From NCBI GenBank assembly GCA_903854805.1, contig CAINXK010000437.1:1-13300 (forward strand): 13,300 bases of DNA. Reading direction: 5' to 3'. The stretch is from an uncultured Anaerolineae bacterium (GTDB lineage: Bacteria; Chloroflexota; Anaerolineae; Anaerolineales; Villigracilaceae). Position 1 is the stretch's first letter; each line of letters starts with the position of its first letter. Below the pieces are notes generated by a model. The model searched no databases. It was not told the DNA's origin and saw only the letters and a program-made list of their open reading frames with translations. The translations under genes and the position numbers were made by a program. This document shows, in pieces, positions 1 through 5,599 of the stretch.

Positions 1-50
1 CGGAAGGTAGTCTTCAGATCCAGGGTAATCGGTTCGATGCTTAGTTTCAT
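1..50 (-). CDS. 5' end of a probable enolase-superfamily enzyme (dipeptide epimerase-like), partial
   Basis: Only 16 codons lie inside the window. Reading leftward from ATG at 50-48 gives MKLSIEPITLDLKTTF. This resembles the N-terminal capping-domain start of dipeptide epimerases and related mandelate racemase/muconate lactonizing enzymes, which often open with a short beta strand followed by a run ending in a Thr-Phe pair. An AAGGAG ribosome binding site (complement of 61-66) lies 10 nt upstream. A second ATG at 57-55 in another frame would be only 3 nt from that site, so the ATG at 50 is preferred. The family call rests on very few residues and may be wrong; a gene start here is more certain than its function. 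Confidence 0.4.
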   Translation of the reverse strand, partial: MKLSIEPITLDLKTTF

Positions 51-387
51 AAATCATTTTCTCCTTGGCAAGGCTGAATTGAAAAATTTTCACCCACCCG
101 CCATTTCATAAAATATCCTGTTTTCTGCGATCGATAGAAAGGTGTATCCACTTTGAGAATATCAGATTAAACACCTGCTCGGTCTTTTTCGAGTCCGTAC
201 TCACGGGTATCCAAGTATAGGCGATAACCATCCCCTTGCCCAAAAAACGGGAACGGGGTGAAAGAGCTTTTTTGCGGGGCAAACCTTCGATTTTCAATCA
301 CCGAGCAGCAGAGCCAGGATGGTTATGTGCCAAAACGAAGAGCTCGTGGGTAAATACAGCCAGCAGTCTTCTCAAAACCAGCTTGAT
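51..387. other. 337-bp gap without a convincing gene
   Basis: Short open frames exist on both strands, but none has a ribosome binding site, a recognisable domain or protein-like composition. The only structure I see is the dispersed repeat at 279-354. The left part (about 80-200) is AT-rich and probably carries the promoter of the leftward gene at 1-50. Confidence 0.5.
279..354 (+). repeat. Dispersed repeat, copy A (partner at 2756-2833)
   Basis: This stretch aligns with 2756-2833 at roughly 80 percent identity by eye, with only a 1-base gap. The best conserved part is a 16-base identical run, GTGCCAAAACGAAGAG, present in both copies. Both copies lie in intergenic DNA and in the same orientation. 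Copy A lacks the TGACAATCTCA terminal repeats that flank copy B, so it may be a decayed or partial version of the same element. Confidence 0.7.
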
Positions 388-1158
388 TTATCCGCGACGC
401 GCTAGAAAATCGAGCAGCCTGGTCAACCACTCGTCAGGGATTTCTGCATGCACGTTGTGACCAACCCGCTCCGGAACCCAGGCTTCAGCCTGCGGGATAT
501 TCTCTGCGATGAACTGCGCGTGCCGGTCTGGGGCGTTAACCTGGTCATCTGCGCCCATAATTGCCAGCACCGGTCTGCGCACCTGTGCCAGGTCCGCGGC
601 CGTATAGTTGGGCTCTGCGATAATTTCGCGCATGGTCATATTCAACAACTCGCGCCAGTAATCCTGGCCATGCAGCCCGCCATGTGCGCTGATCATCAGG
701 GCCACATCCTGGGGGTGATGCGCAGCAAAATAATCCGGCTCCAACACCACTGGCTCGCGCTCGCGCAGGTAATCGGTCACATAAGCATTGGCAGCCTGCA
801 GCACAGCCGTCTGAACAACCCCGGCGTGCTCCATCAACAGCACCAGGGCCACATTACCGCCATTCGAATGGCCAATAATATGCATACGTTTATAGCCCAT
901 GGCGCTCACAAAAGCGGCCGCATCCGCCGCCATCTGTTTGAAGGAATATCCGCCAGCAGGGTTGGAACTACGCCCGTGGCCGCGGCAATCTGGCACGAAG
1001 ACCTTGTATTCAGCAGCCAGGCGCGGAGCCAGCTCAGCCCAGTCAATTTCGCCGGTAATAGTTGAGCCGTGGATCAACAAAATCGGCACGCGCCCAGGCT
1101 GATCCTGCCCGTACACCTGGTAATAAATATCAGCAGAGTTGAGTTGAATGGTTGCCAT
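388..1158 (-). CDS. Alpha/beta hydrolase
   Basis: A 256-residue cytoplasmic alpha/beta-fold hydrolase; no signal peptide is seen. The oxyanion-hole HG is at residues 30-31 (LLIHGS). The DxRGxGxS strand-turn appears as DCRGHGRS at 57-64. The nucleophile elbow is GHSNG with Ser98, the acid is probably Asp204 or Asp205 (MGADDQVNAP), and the general base is His234 (VGHNVH). Length and motif spacing are normal for the esterase/haloperoxidase-like branch; the substrate cannot be read from the sequence. A weak GAGG ribosome binding site lies about 6 nt before the ATG. The gene reads in the same direction as the M23 peptidase upstream of it, but 214 bp separate them, so an operon is uncertain. Confidence 0.88.
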   Translation of the reverse strand: MATIQLNSADIYYQVYGQDQPGRVPILLIHGSTITGEIDWAELAPRLAAEYKVFVPDCRGHGRSSNPAGGYSFKQMAADAAAFVSAMGYKRMHIIGHSNGGNVALVLLMEHAGVVQTAVLQAANAYVTDYLREREPVVLEPDYFAAHHPQDVALMISAHGGLHGQDYWRELLNMTMREIIAEPNYTAADLAQVRRPVLAIMGADDQVNAPDRHAQFIAENIPQAEAWVPERVGHNVHAEIPDEWLTRLLDFLARRG

Positions 1159-1372
1159 CTGGCCTCATCAGAAAAATATATCGGTTAGCACGGTGGATTT
1201 AATGCCCACAATCTTGTTTACGCAAATTCATCGAAAACAGGTAAGAAAGGTTTTGTGTGGACGAAGCGCCTACGTGATACTAATCCAGATCCGCTGATCT
1301 GCAAAAACCGCGCTTGTCATTAACCCACAAAACAAATCTTATTTTTCCCGTTAATGGCCAGATGCCAGCCTG

Positions 1373-2074
1373 CTACGGACAGGTTGGGATCTGGCCTGGG
1401 TTGTTATTGGCGTTGAGCGCCAACCCCAGGTACGGCGATGGGTCGAGAGTGTTGTTGATATCCAGTTCATTTTTAAAACGGCCCAGCCCATCATCCAGCA
1501 CGATTGAAAAATGCAGATGCACACCCACCGGGTTATTGGGATCGCCTGAATAATTGCCCTGGCGCCCAAGCAGTTTGCCGGCTTCGATATACTGCTCTTC
1601 GGTTCCCGCCGGAAACTCGGCCGAGATAAAGGAATTTCCGTTTGCATCTGCCATGTGTGTGTAATACAGCCAGATCTGCCGCCCAGGTCTGAGCGGATCA
1701 TCCGGAACGCGCACAATCAGGCTGGATTTCCATTCCGGCAGGCGCGTTAGATAACCCGCAGAAGCCGAGATAACCTCGGTCACATCCACATCTGTGCCTG
1801 CAAAAATATCAATACCCTGGTGGCGATGACCCACTTTGAAGGAATCATCCCACAGATAGCCGACCATGCCAGTAGTGGGAAAGATAAACGGGGCCGCCCC
1901 ACAGCGCAGCCCGGCCGGCAGCACATATTTTTGATTTTCCGCCGGATCATTCAAATAGGTCCAGACATACGGGCTGCGCGCCGCAGAAGAGCGAAAGCTG
2001 TTGAAAAGATAAAAGCCCAATCCCAGCAGCAGCCCGATCACGATCAAACCAATCAATTTTCTAGGCGTAGACAT
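1373..2074 (-). CDS. Membrane-anchored M23 family metallopeptidase
   Basis: A 233-residue protein with one N-terminal membrane segment (about residues 7-25) that would place the rest outside the membrane. The catalytic domain covers about residues 65-215. LytM/lysostaphin-type zinc motifs are visible: HQGID with His85 and Asp89, YTH with His140, and HLH with His186 and His188. The family cleaves peptide cross-links in cell-wall material. In this lineage, where the envelope may be atypical, the real substrate is open. The domain looks active because all ligands are present. There is no coiled-coil region as in EnvC/NlpD activators. No ribosome binding site precedes the ATG; a TATAAT box sits 7 nt upstream instead, which suggests a leaderless mRNA. 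Confidence 0.9.
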   Translation of the reverse strand: MSTPRKLIGLIVIGLLLGLGFYLFNSFRSSAARSPYVWTYLNDPAENQKYVLPAGLRCGAAPFIFPTTGMVGYLWDDSFKVGHRHQGIDIFAGTDVDVTEVISASAGYLTRLPEWKSSLIVRVPDDPLRPGRQIWLYYTHMADANGNSFISAEFPAGTEEQYIEAGKLLGRQGNYSGDPNNPVGVHLHFSIVLDDGLGRFKNELDINNTLDPSPYLGLALNANNNPGQIPTCP

Positions 2075-2081
2075 GCCGCCG

Positions 2082-2087
2082 ATTATA
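2082..2087 (-). promoter_or_regulatory. -10 box of the M23 peptidase gene, leaderless type
   Basis: The minus strand reads GGTTATAAT, then 7 nt (CGGCGGC), then ATG at 2074. A start point 6-8 nt after the -10 box would fall on or next to the A of ATG. No Shine-Dalgarno sequence is present and no clear -35 box is seen. The rsmG gene has the same arrangement with the same 7-nt gap. Confidence 0.55.
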
Positions 2088-2191
2088 ACCCCGCGTTTCT
2101 TATAAAATTTCGATCTATTTCCATCATTCTTAATACATTGCCCCGTTAAGATATACCTAATTACTCATTCAAATTTAAAGGAGAAAAAACC

Positions 2192-2584
2192 ATGAGCTAC
2201 TACGTTTCCACTAACCCCTATTATCTCACCCGCCGCTGGGCTACCCGCGCTCAAACTCAGGATGCCGTGCGCTCACTGCCGGTTGACGTCCGTGATGATG
2301 GCGAAGCATTCATTCTGACCGCCTATGTGCCTGGCCTGAAAGCCGAAGAGCTCACCATCCAGATCATTGACGACGCTCTCTCGATCGAAGGCAAGTACGG
2401 CAACCTGGAAGGCGAATACCTGCTGAGCGAATTACCCACCGGAGCCTTCCGCCGTACTCTGCGGCTGCCCACACCTTTGGACGCCGACAAAGCCGTCGCC
2501 AGCATCGAAAACGGGCTGCTGACCCTGCGGCTGCCGCGTTCTGAGGCAGTCAGACCCAAAAACATCCCGATCGCCAGCAAGTAA
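2192..2584 (+). CDS. Hsp20/alpha-crystallin family small heat-shock protein
   Basis: A 130-residue ATP-independent chaperone that would bind unfolding proteins and hold them for refolding. The alpha-crystallin domain runs from about residue 29 (SLPVDVRDDG) to 116. Its conserved closing strand is ASIENGLLTLRLPR (103-116), and the short C-terminal tail carries the I-x-I oligomerisation motif as IPI at 125-127. The N-terminal arm is short (about 28 residues), within the bacterial range. A strong AAAGGAG ribosome binding site (2177-2183) lies 8 nt before the ATG. I see no CIRCE operator, so HrcA control is not supported. The gene stands alone and is followed by a hairpin. Confidence 0.95.
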   Translation: MSYYVSTNPYYLTRRWATRAQTQDAVRSLPVDVRDDGEAFILTAYVPGLKAEELTIQIIDDALSIEGKYGNLEGEYLLSELPTGAFRRTLRLPTPLDADKAVASIENGLLTLRLPRSEAVRPKNIPIASK

Positions 2585-2601
2585 TAAACCTTAGCCAGCT
2601 T

Positions 2602-2630
2602 GCAGAGACGCCATAATCCGGCGTCTCTGC
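2602..2630 (+). terminator. Terminator-like hairpin after the Hsp20 gene
   Basis: A perfect 11-bp stem (GCAGAGACGCC with GGCGTCTCTGC) closes a 7-nt loop, starting 18 nt after the Hsp20 stop codon. The following bases (GCGTTTAAGG) form only a weak U-tract, so termination efficiency is uncertain. Confidence 0.65.
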
Positions 2631-2661
2631 GCGTTTAAGGTAAAATACTTCGTATCTGATC

Positions 2662-2860
2662 TGACAATCTCAGACTAACCATTTGCTGTGTGAACTGGCG
2701 GTAATTACTGCCACAATGTCACATCTTTGTATAGTTGTCATTGCGAATGGTGGAGGCAAACCATTGATTTTTAATCGCCCAAGCCGCAGAATCAGGATGG
2801 TAAGTGCCAAAACGAAGAGCGCGTGAGTTAATAGACCATTCGTCTAATGTGAGATTGTCA
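2662..2860. mobile_element. MITE-like element with terminal inverted repeats, 199 bp (contains repeat copy B)
   Basis: The stretch starts with TGACAATCTCA (2662-2672) and ends with its exact reverse complement TGAGATTGTCA (2850-2860). Inside are the 78-bp repeat shared with 279-354, here at 2756-2833, an inverted pair CGAATGGT (2744-2751) and ACCATTCG (2835-2842), and a near-palindrome GGCGGTAATTACTGCC (2697-2712). It has no coding capacity. I could not see a clear target-site duplication, so movement by a transposase is inferred from the inverted ends and the second copy only. Confidence 0.5.
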
Positions 2861-2884
2861 AAGTAAATACAATACCCCTAATAT
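2855..2884 (+). promoter_or_regulatory. Candidate promoter of the BMP-like lipoprotein gene
   Basis: TTGTCA (2855-2860) and TAATAT (2879-2884) are separated by 18 nt. The -35 hexamer lies inside the right terminal repeat of the MITE-like element. An alternative -10 box, TACAAT at 2868-2873, would give a longer leader but lacks a good -35. Confidence 0.35.
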
Positions 2885-2902
2885 TCATTCTGGAGAATAA
2901 CC

Positions 2903-3916
2903 TTGCGCGTTCGCCATGCCCTTTTACTGATCCTGATCTTGCTGACAGCCTGCAGCGCTGGCAGCCCCGCTGCCGGAGAGCTAACCTCTACGCCAGCCCC
3001 AAGCGCCACTCCGCCTCCAACCGCCGGGCCAACCCCAACGCCCGCGCCTCCGTTGGTCATTCTGGTGGTACCTGTGGATATGAACGAAACCCAATCCAAG
3101 GCCTACCAGAAAGCTGTCTACGCTCTGGCCCAGGCCCAAAGCTATCGTTTTATCGTGCTCAACAAGCTGACCAGCGCTGAACTGGAACCCGCCCTCAAGC
3201 TGGTGATTGACCTCTCACCAGAAACCGATGTGGTGGCCCTGGCAGCCGGCGCGCCCCAGGCTCAATTCCTGGCCATCAACCTGCCCGGTGTGCAGCCCGG
3301 TGGCAATATCAGCATCCTGGGCGGCGAAAAAACTTCCATTGACAAAGTCGCTTTCATGGCCGGTTATATCAGCGCAACCATCACCCAGGATTTCCACACT
3401 GGCGTCCTGGTGCGTAAAGGCTCGGCCGATGCGGATGCGATCACCATGGGTTTTCGTGCCGGTCAACAGTATTTCTGCGGATTATGCAACCCCTACACCG
3501 GACCCTTTGAACCCTATCCGCTCGTACAGGATATCCCCCAGGATGCCAAGCCGGCTGAATACGGAGCTTATGCCGATATCCTCATCCGCAAAAAAGTGGA
3601 TACCATGTTCATCGAACAAGATATCGCCATCCCGGAACTGCTTCAATACCTGCAAACCGTGGGGGTGTTGATGATTGGCACCCAAACCCCCAGCAAGGCT
3701 GTGAATGGCTGGGTGGTCACCCTGCAGCCTAATTATTTGGAGGCCATGCAGGCCGCCTTCCCAGAACTCGTGGCAGGCCAGGGCGGCAAAGCCTTCCCCG
3801 CGCCGCTGACTCTCAACGATGCCAACTCCAACTTGTTCGGAAAGGGCAAGCAGGCCAACGCCCTGAATGTCCTGGATAACCTGCTGCAAGGCTTTATCGC
3901 TACAGAGATAAAATAA
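2903..3916 (+). CDS. BMP-family substrate-binding lipoprotein
   Basis: A 337-residue exported lipoprotein. The signal peptide is residues 1-16 with lipobox LTAC and lipidated Cys17. A Pro/Thr/Ala-rich linker (about 24-50) leads to a periplasmic-binding-type domain (about 51-337). The domain resembles the basic membrane protein family (nucleoside-binding proteins of ABC importers): IDKVAFMAGYISATIT at 146-161 matches the family's D-x-x-AF-x-AGY signature, followed by GFRAG at 183-187. The start is TTG at 2903, chosen because TGGAG (2891-2895) lies 7 nt upstream and the signal peptide begins there. No ABC permease or ATPase gene is adjacent, so it may work with a transporter elsewhere or as a sensor. 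An unusual CGLC pair (Cys192, Cys195) could form a disulfide. Confidence 0.8.
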   Translation: MRVRHALLLILILLTACSAGSPAAGELTSTPAPSATPPPTAGPTPTPAPPLVILVVPVDMNETQSKAYQKAVYALAQAQSYRFIVLNKLTSAELEPALKLVIDLSPETDVVALAAGAPQAQFLAINLPGVQPGGNISILGGEKTSIDKVAFMAGYISATITQDFHTGVLVRKGSADADAITMGFRAGQQYFCGLCNPYTGPFEPYPLVQDIPQDAKPAEYGAYADILIRKKVDTMFIEQDIAIPELLQYLQTVGVLMIGTQTPSKAVNGWVVTLQPNYLEAMQAAFPELVAGQGGKAFPAPLTLNDANSNLFGKGKQANALNVLDNLLQGFIATEIK

Positions 3917-3928
3917 CGCCAATAATAT

Positions 3929-3955
3929 ATGGTTATTTTGCGCAAGAATAACCAT
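3929..3955. repeat. Inverted repeat downstream of the lipoprotein gene
   Basis: A perfect 9-bp stem (ATGGTTATT with AATAACCAT) around the loop TTGCGCAAG, 12 nt after the stop codon. No U-tract follows, so it is more likely a stabilising 3' structure or a protein-binding palindrome than the terminator itself, which follows at 3986. Confidence 0.5.
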
Positions 3956-3985
3956 TGGGTAAAGTAACCAGGTACGCTTTTACGA

Positions 3986-4025
3986 GAAGCTGGGTGAGCT
4001 ACGACTGCTCACCCAGCTTCTTATT
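3986..4025 (+). terminator. Rho-independent terminator of the lipoprotein gene
   Basis: A perfect 14-bp stem, GAAGCTGGGTGAGC (3986-3999) with GCTCACCCAGCTTC (4007-4020), has a 7-nt loop and the tail TTATT. It separates the lipoprotein gene from the promoter of the next gene, which begins only about 12 nt later. Confidence 0.85.
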
Positions 4026-4034
4026 TGGTGCTGG

Positions 4035-4040
4035 TATAAT
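4035..4040 (+). promoter_or_regulatory. Extended -10 promoter of the MazG-like gene
   Basis: A consensus TATAAT is preceded by TGG, giving the TGn extended -10 form. The expected -35 region falls inside the terminator hairpin and has no consensus match. Transcription would start near 4047, leaving a leader of about 22 nt with a GGGAG ribosome binding site. Confidence 0.65.
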
Positions 4041-4068
4041 GCGCCATTCTACTTTGGGAGATCAGACC

Positions 4069-4407
4069 ATGAAAATTGAAAACCTCGACGACTATCAGCG
4101 TGAATCCCGTAAAACCTGGAACCTGGTGCGCACCGACCACCCGATCGTCTACCCCACCCTGGGCCTTGTGAACGAAGCCGGCGAGCTGGCTGGCAAGGTC
4201 AAAAAGATTTTCCGCGATAAAGACGGCCAGATCTCAGAGGCCGACCGCCAGGCTCTAAAATATGAGCTGGGCGACGTGCTCTGGTACATGGCCCAAATCG
4301 CTACAGAGTTGGATCTATCCCTGCAGGAAGTCGCCGAAGCCAATCTCGAGAAGCTTTTCTCGCGGCTGGAGCGCGGCCAGATCAAGGGCGAGGGCGATTA
4401 CCGCTAA
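4069..4407 (+). CDS. MazG-like nucleoside triphosphate pyrophosphohydrolase
   Basis: A 112-residue single-domain MazG-like protein (all-alpha NTP-PPase superfamily), which would hydrolyse a nucleoside triphosphate to the monophosphate and pyrophosphate as a pool-cleaning enzyme. The metal-binding pattern is complete: Glu36 and Glu39 in NEAGELAGK, then Glu66 and Asp69 in YELGDVLWY. The C-terminal GQIKGEGDYR is also typical of the family. A longer open frame begins at 3955, but it runs through the terminator and the TATAAT box, so the ATG at 4069, 8 nt after GGGAG (4056-4060), is the real start. The gene converges with the M50 peptidase, whose stop codon is 25 bp away. The nucleotide substrate is unknown. 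Confidence 0.9.
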   Translation: MKIENLDDYQRESRKTWNLVRTDHPIVYPTLGLVNEAGELAGKVKKIFRDKDGQISEADRQALKYELGDVLWYMAQIATELDLSLQEVAEANLEKLFSRLERGQIKGEGDYR

Positions 4408-4432
4408 ATCTGTCCTGCCCCGGCTGATCTTT

Positions 4433-5077
4433 TTAACGCCAAAAGATAAACTGATCCTGTCCCAGGATGGCCAGGTCAAGCGGAATGCCGACCAGGCGGG
4501 CGATCAGACCGACCAGACTCCAGAATACGCCGCTGACTACCGGCAGGTACCAGAAGACGGCCAGTACCACCCACATCGAAATCTGCGCGAAGGCATCCAT
4601 GCGCCCGCGCCATTCGTCACTCAAATGCGGGCGGATGGCTCCATAGCCATCAAAGGGCGGCACTGGCAGCATGTTGAACAGGGCGGCAGTCACCTGCAGC
4701 AGGGCCAAAAAAGCCAGGCCTGGCCAGATGCCATCGGCACTCAGAGGGGCGAAGCGCAGGAAGCTCCCCAGCACGATTGCCAGGACCAGGTTAGAGATGG
4801 GACCAGCCAGCGAGACGGCCGAAACCCATTTGCGCGAGTACAGCCGCCAGGTTTCAATGTAAACCGCCCCACCTGGCAGGCCAATCCCACCCAGAAGCAG
4901 GAACACCAGCGGGAGCAGGATTGAATAAACCGGGTGCGTATACTTGAGCGGGTTGAAGGTCAGATAACCCTTATCCCGCACGGTATAATCACCACCCCGA
5001 TAGGCCACAAAGGCATGCGAGAATTCATGCAAGGTCAACGAAACAATCCAGCCGATCAACACTACAGCAAAAGTCAT
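4433..5077 (-). CDS. M50 family site-2-protease-like membrane metallopeptidase
   Basis: A 214-residue polytopic membrane protein with several hydrophobic segments (about 4-25, 52-66, 87-108, 118-136, 160-195). The zinc motif HEFSH (His17, Glu18, His21) lies in the first segment. The second family motif is NMLPVPPFDG (135-144), with Asp143 as the third likely zinc ligand. This is the short, PDZ-free form common in bacteria (the Rip/YwhC type), thought to act by intramembrane proteolysis; its substrate cannot be read here. A GGAG site lies 8 nt before the ATG. The start is only 56 bp from the divergent tRNA-Val gene, so the two promoters share this short gap. Confidence 0.92.
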   Translation of the reverse strand: MTFAVVLIGWIVSLTLHEFSHAFVAYRGGDYTVRDKGYLTFNPLKYTHPVYSILLPLVFLLLGGIGLPGGAVYIETWRLYSRKWVSAVSLAGPISNLVLAIVLGSFLRFAPLSADGIWPGLAFLALLQVTAALFNMLPVPPFDGYGAIRPHLSDEWRGRMDAFAQISMWVVLAVFWYLPVVSGVFWSLVGLIARLVGIPLDLAILGQDQFIFWR

Positions 5078-5095
5078 TATTTATCTCCAGTCAGG

Positions 5096-5123
5096 TTTAC
5101 AGGTTATTCAAATCGGTTATAAT
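5096..5123 (+). promoter_or_regulatory. Promoter of tRNA-Val
   Basis: TTTACA (5096-5101) and TATAAT (5118-5123) are separated by 16 nt, one mismatch from full sigma-70 consensus. Predicted initiation is a few bases before the tRNA 5' end at 5134. Confidence 0.75.
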
Positions 5124-5133
5124 GGTCGACGTC

Positions 5134-5207
5134 GGGCGCATAGCTCAGTTGGTTAGAGCGTCTCGCTTACACCGAGAAGGTCAGGGGTTCGAGTCCCTTT
5201 GCGCCCA
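5134..5207 (+). tRNA. tRNA-Val (anticodon UAC)
   Basis: A complete 74-nt cloverleaf. The acceptor stem GGGCGCA (5134-5140) pairs with TGCGCCC (5200-5206) and the discriminator is A5207. The D arm is GCTC/GAGC (5143-5159). The anticodon stem TCTCG/CGAGA encloses the loop CTTACAC with TAC at 5168-5170. The T arm AGGGG/CCCTT (one G-U pair) holds TTCGAGT. CCA is not encoded. The gene has its own promoter and terminator. Its 3' end is repeated in degenerate form at 10001-10050, which suggests it served as an integration site. Confidence 0.97.
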
Positions 5208-5212
5208 CTCCG

Positions 5213-5253
5213 ACAGGATGCCTTTCAAGGCGTCCTGTTTTGTTGTTTTTTTT
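5213..5253 (+). terminator. Terminator of tRNA-Val
   Basis: A 10-bp stem ACAGGATGCC/GGCGTCCTGT (one T-G pair) with loop TTTCAA, followed by a long T-rich tail from 5239, starts 6 nt after the tRNA. It is a textbook intrinsic terminator. Confidence 0.93.
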
Positions 5254-5268
5254 TGTGGAGTCCAACGG

Positions 5269-5303
5269 AAGATTGGAATGGAATCTTTTTCCATTCCAAT
5301 CTT
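5269..5303. repeat. Perfect 13-bp inverted repeat in AT-rich DNA
   Basis: AAGATTGGAATGG (5269-5281) and CCATTCCAATCTT (5291-5303) flank a 9-nt loop AATCTTTTT. It lies just behind the tRNA terminator and belongs to no gene I can recognise. It could be a second terminator-like structure, a protein-binding palindrome or a remnant of a mobile-element end. Confidence 0.6.
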
Positions 5304-5446
5304 GGAATTAATCCACGGGTTATTTTATGGGGTGCATCGTAATCTTAGATTCCCTTTCTTTTGTAACATCTTTCGCAATCTAATTTATTAAATGTAAGCA
5401 GATTTTCATTAGTATTATGAGCAGTTGAAGGATATTAACACATTTG

Positions 5447-5599
5447 CTACTTCTTATGTTTTCTAATAGTTTTCGGAAGATTTTTTTTATGAGACCGTAC
5501 ATACCATCGTCTTCCCGCAACGATAAAATATCCGAAAAAATAAAGTGCGGAGGCTATTGCAAACTCAATTTTAAAGACAAATATCTTTGTATCATAAAT
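5447..5599 (-). pseudogene. 3' remnant of a small membrane-protein gene, cut by the IS element (tentative)
   Basis: Reading leftward from the edge of the IS element, an open frame of about 50 codons ends at TAG (5449-5447). It contains the hydrophobic run FAIASALYFFGYFIVAG, then a basic tail (RRWYVRSHKK and TIRKHKK), the look of a single-pass membrane protein with a positively charged cytoplasmic end. It has no ATG, GTG or TTG start; the frame runs back into the IS terminal repeat, where a stop closes it. Codon use is strongly AT-rich, unlike the flanking genes. It may be the tail of a gene interrupted by the insertion, or chance; no family is recognised. Confidence 0.3.

Noticed and set aside
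448..1065. 205-codon open frame on the plus strand
   Set aside because: It is antisense to the alpha/beta hydrolase, whose catalytic motifs are complete; the plus-strand translation has no domain-like pattern.
1286..1301. Hairpin CAGATC-CGCT-GATCTG as terminator of the M23 gene
   Set aside because: The stem is only 6 bp and no U-tract follows on the minus strand.
2101..2191. CIRCE element or clear sigma-32-like promoter before the Hsp20 gene
   Set aside because: I looked for the inverted TTAGCACTC pattern and for well-spaced promoter hexamers and found neither convincingly.
3955..4068. N-terminal extension of the MazG-like protein
   Set aside because: The extension crosses a strong terminator hairpin and the consensus TATAAT promoter, and family proteins start at the later ATG, which has a good ribosome binding site.
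5122..5391. 89-codon open frame on the plus strand starting just before the tRNA
   Set aside because: It is a read-through of tRNA-Val and its terminator; the AQLVRAS-type peptide is the usual translation artefact of a tRNA gene.
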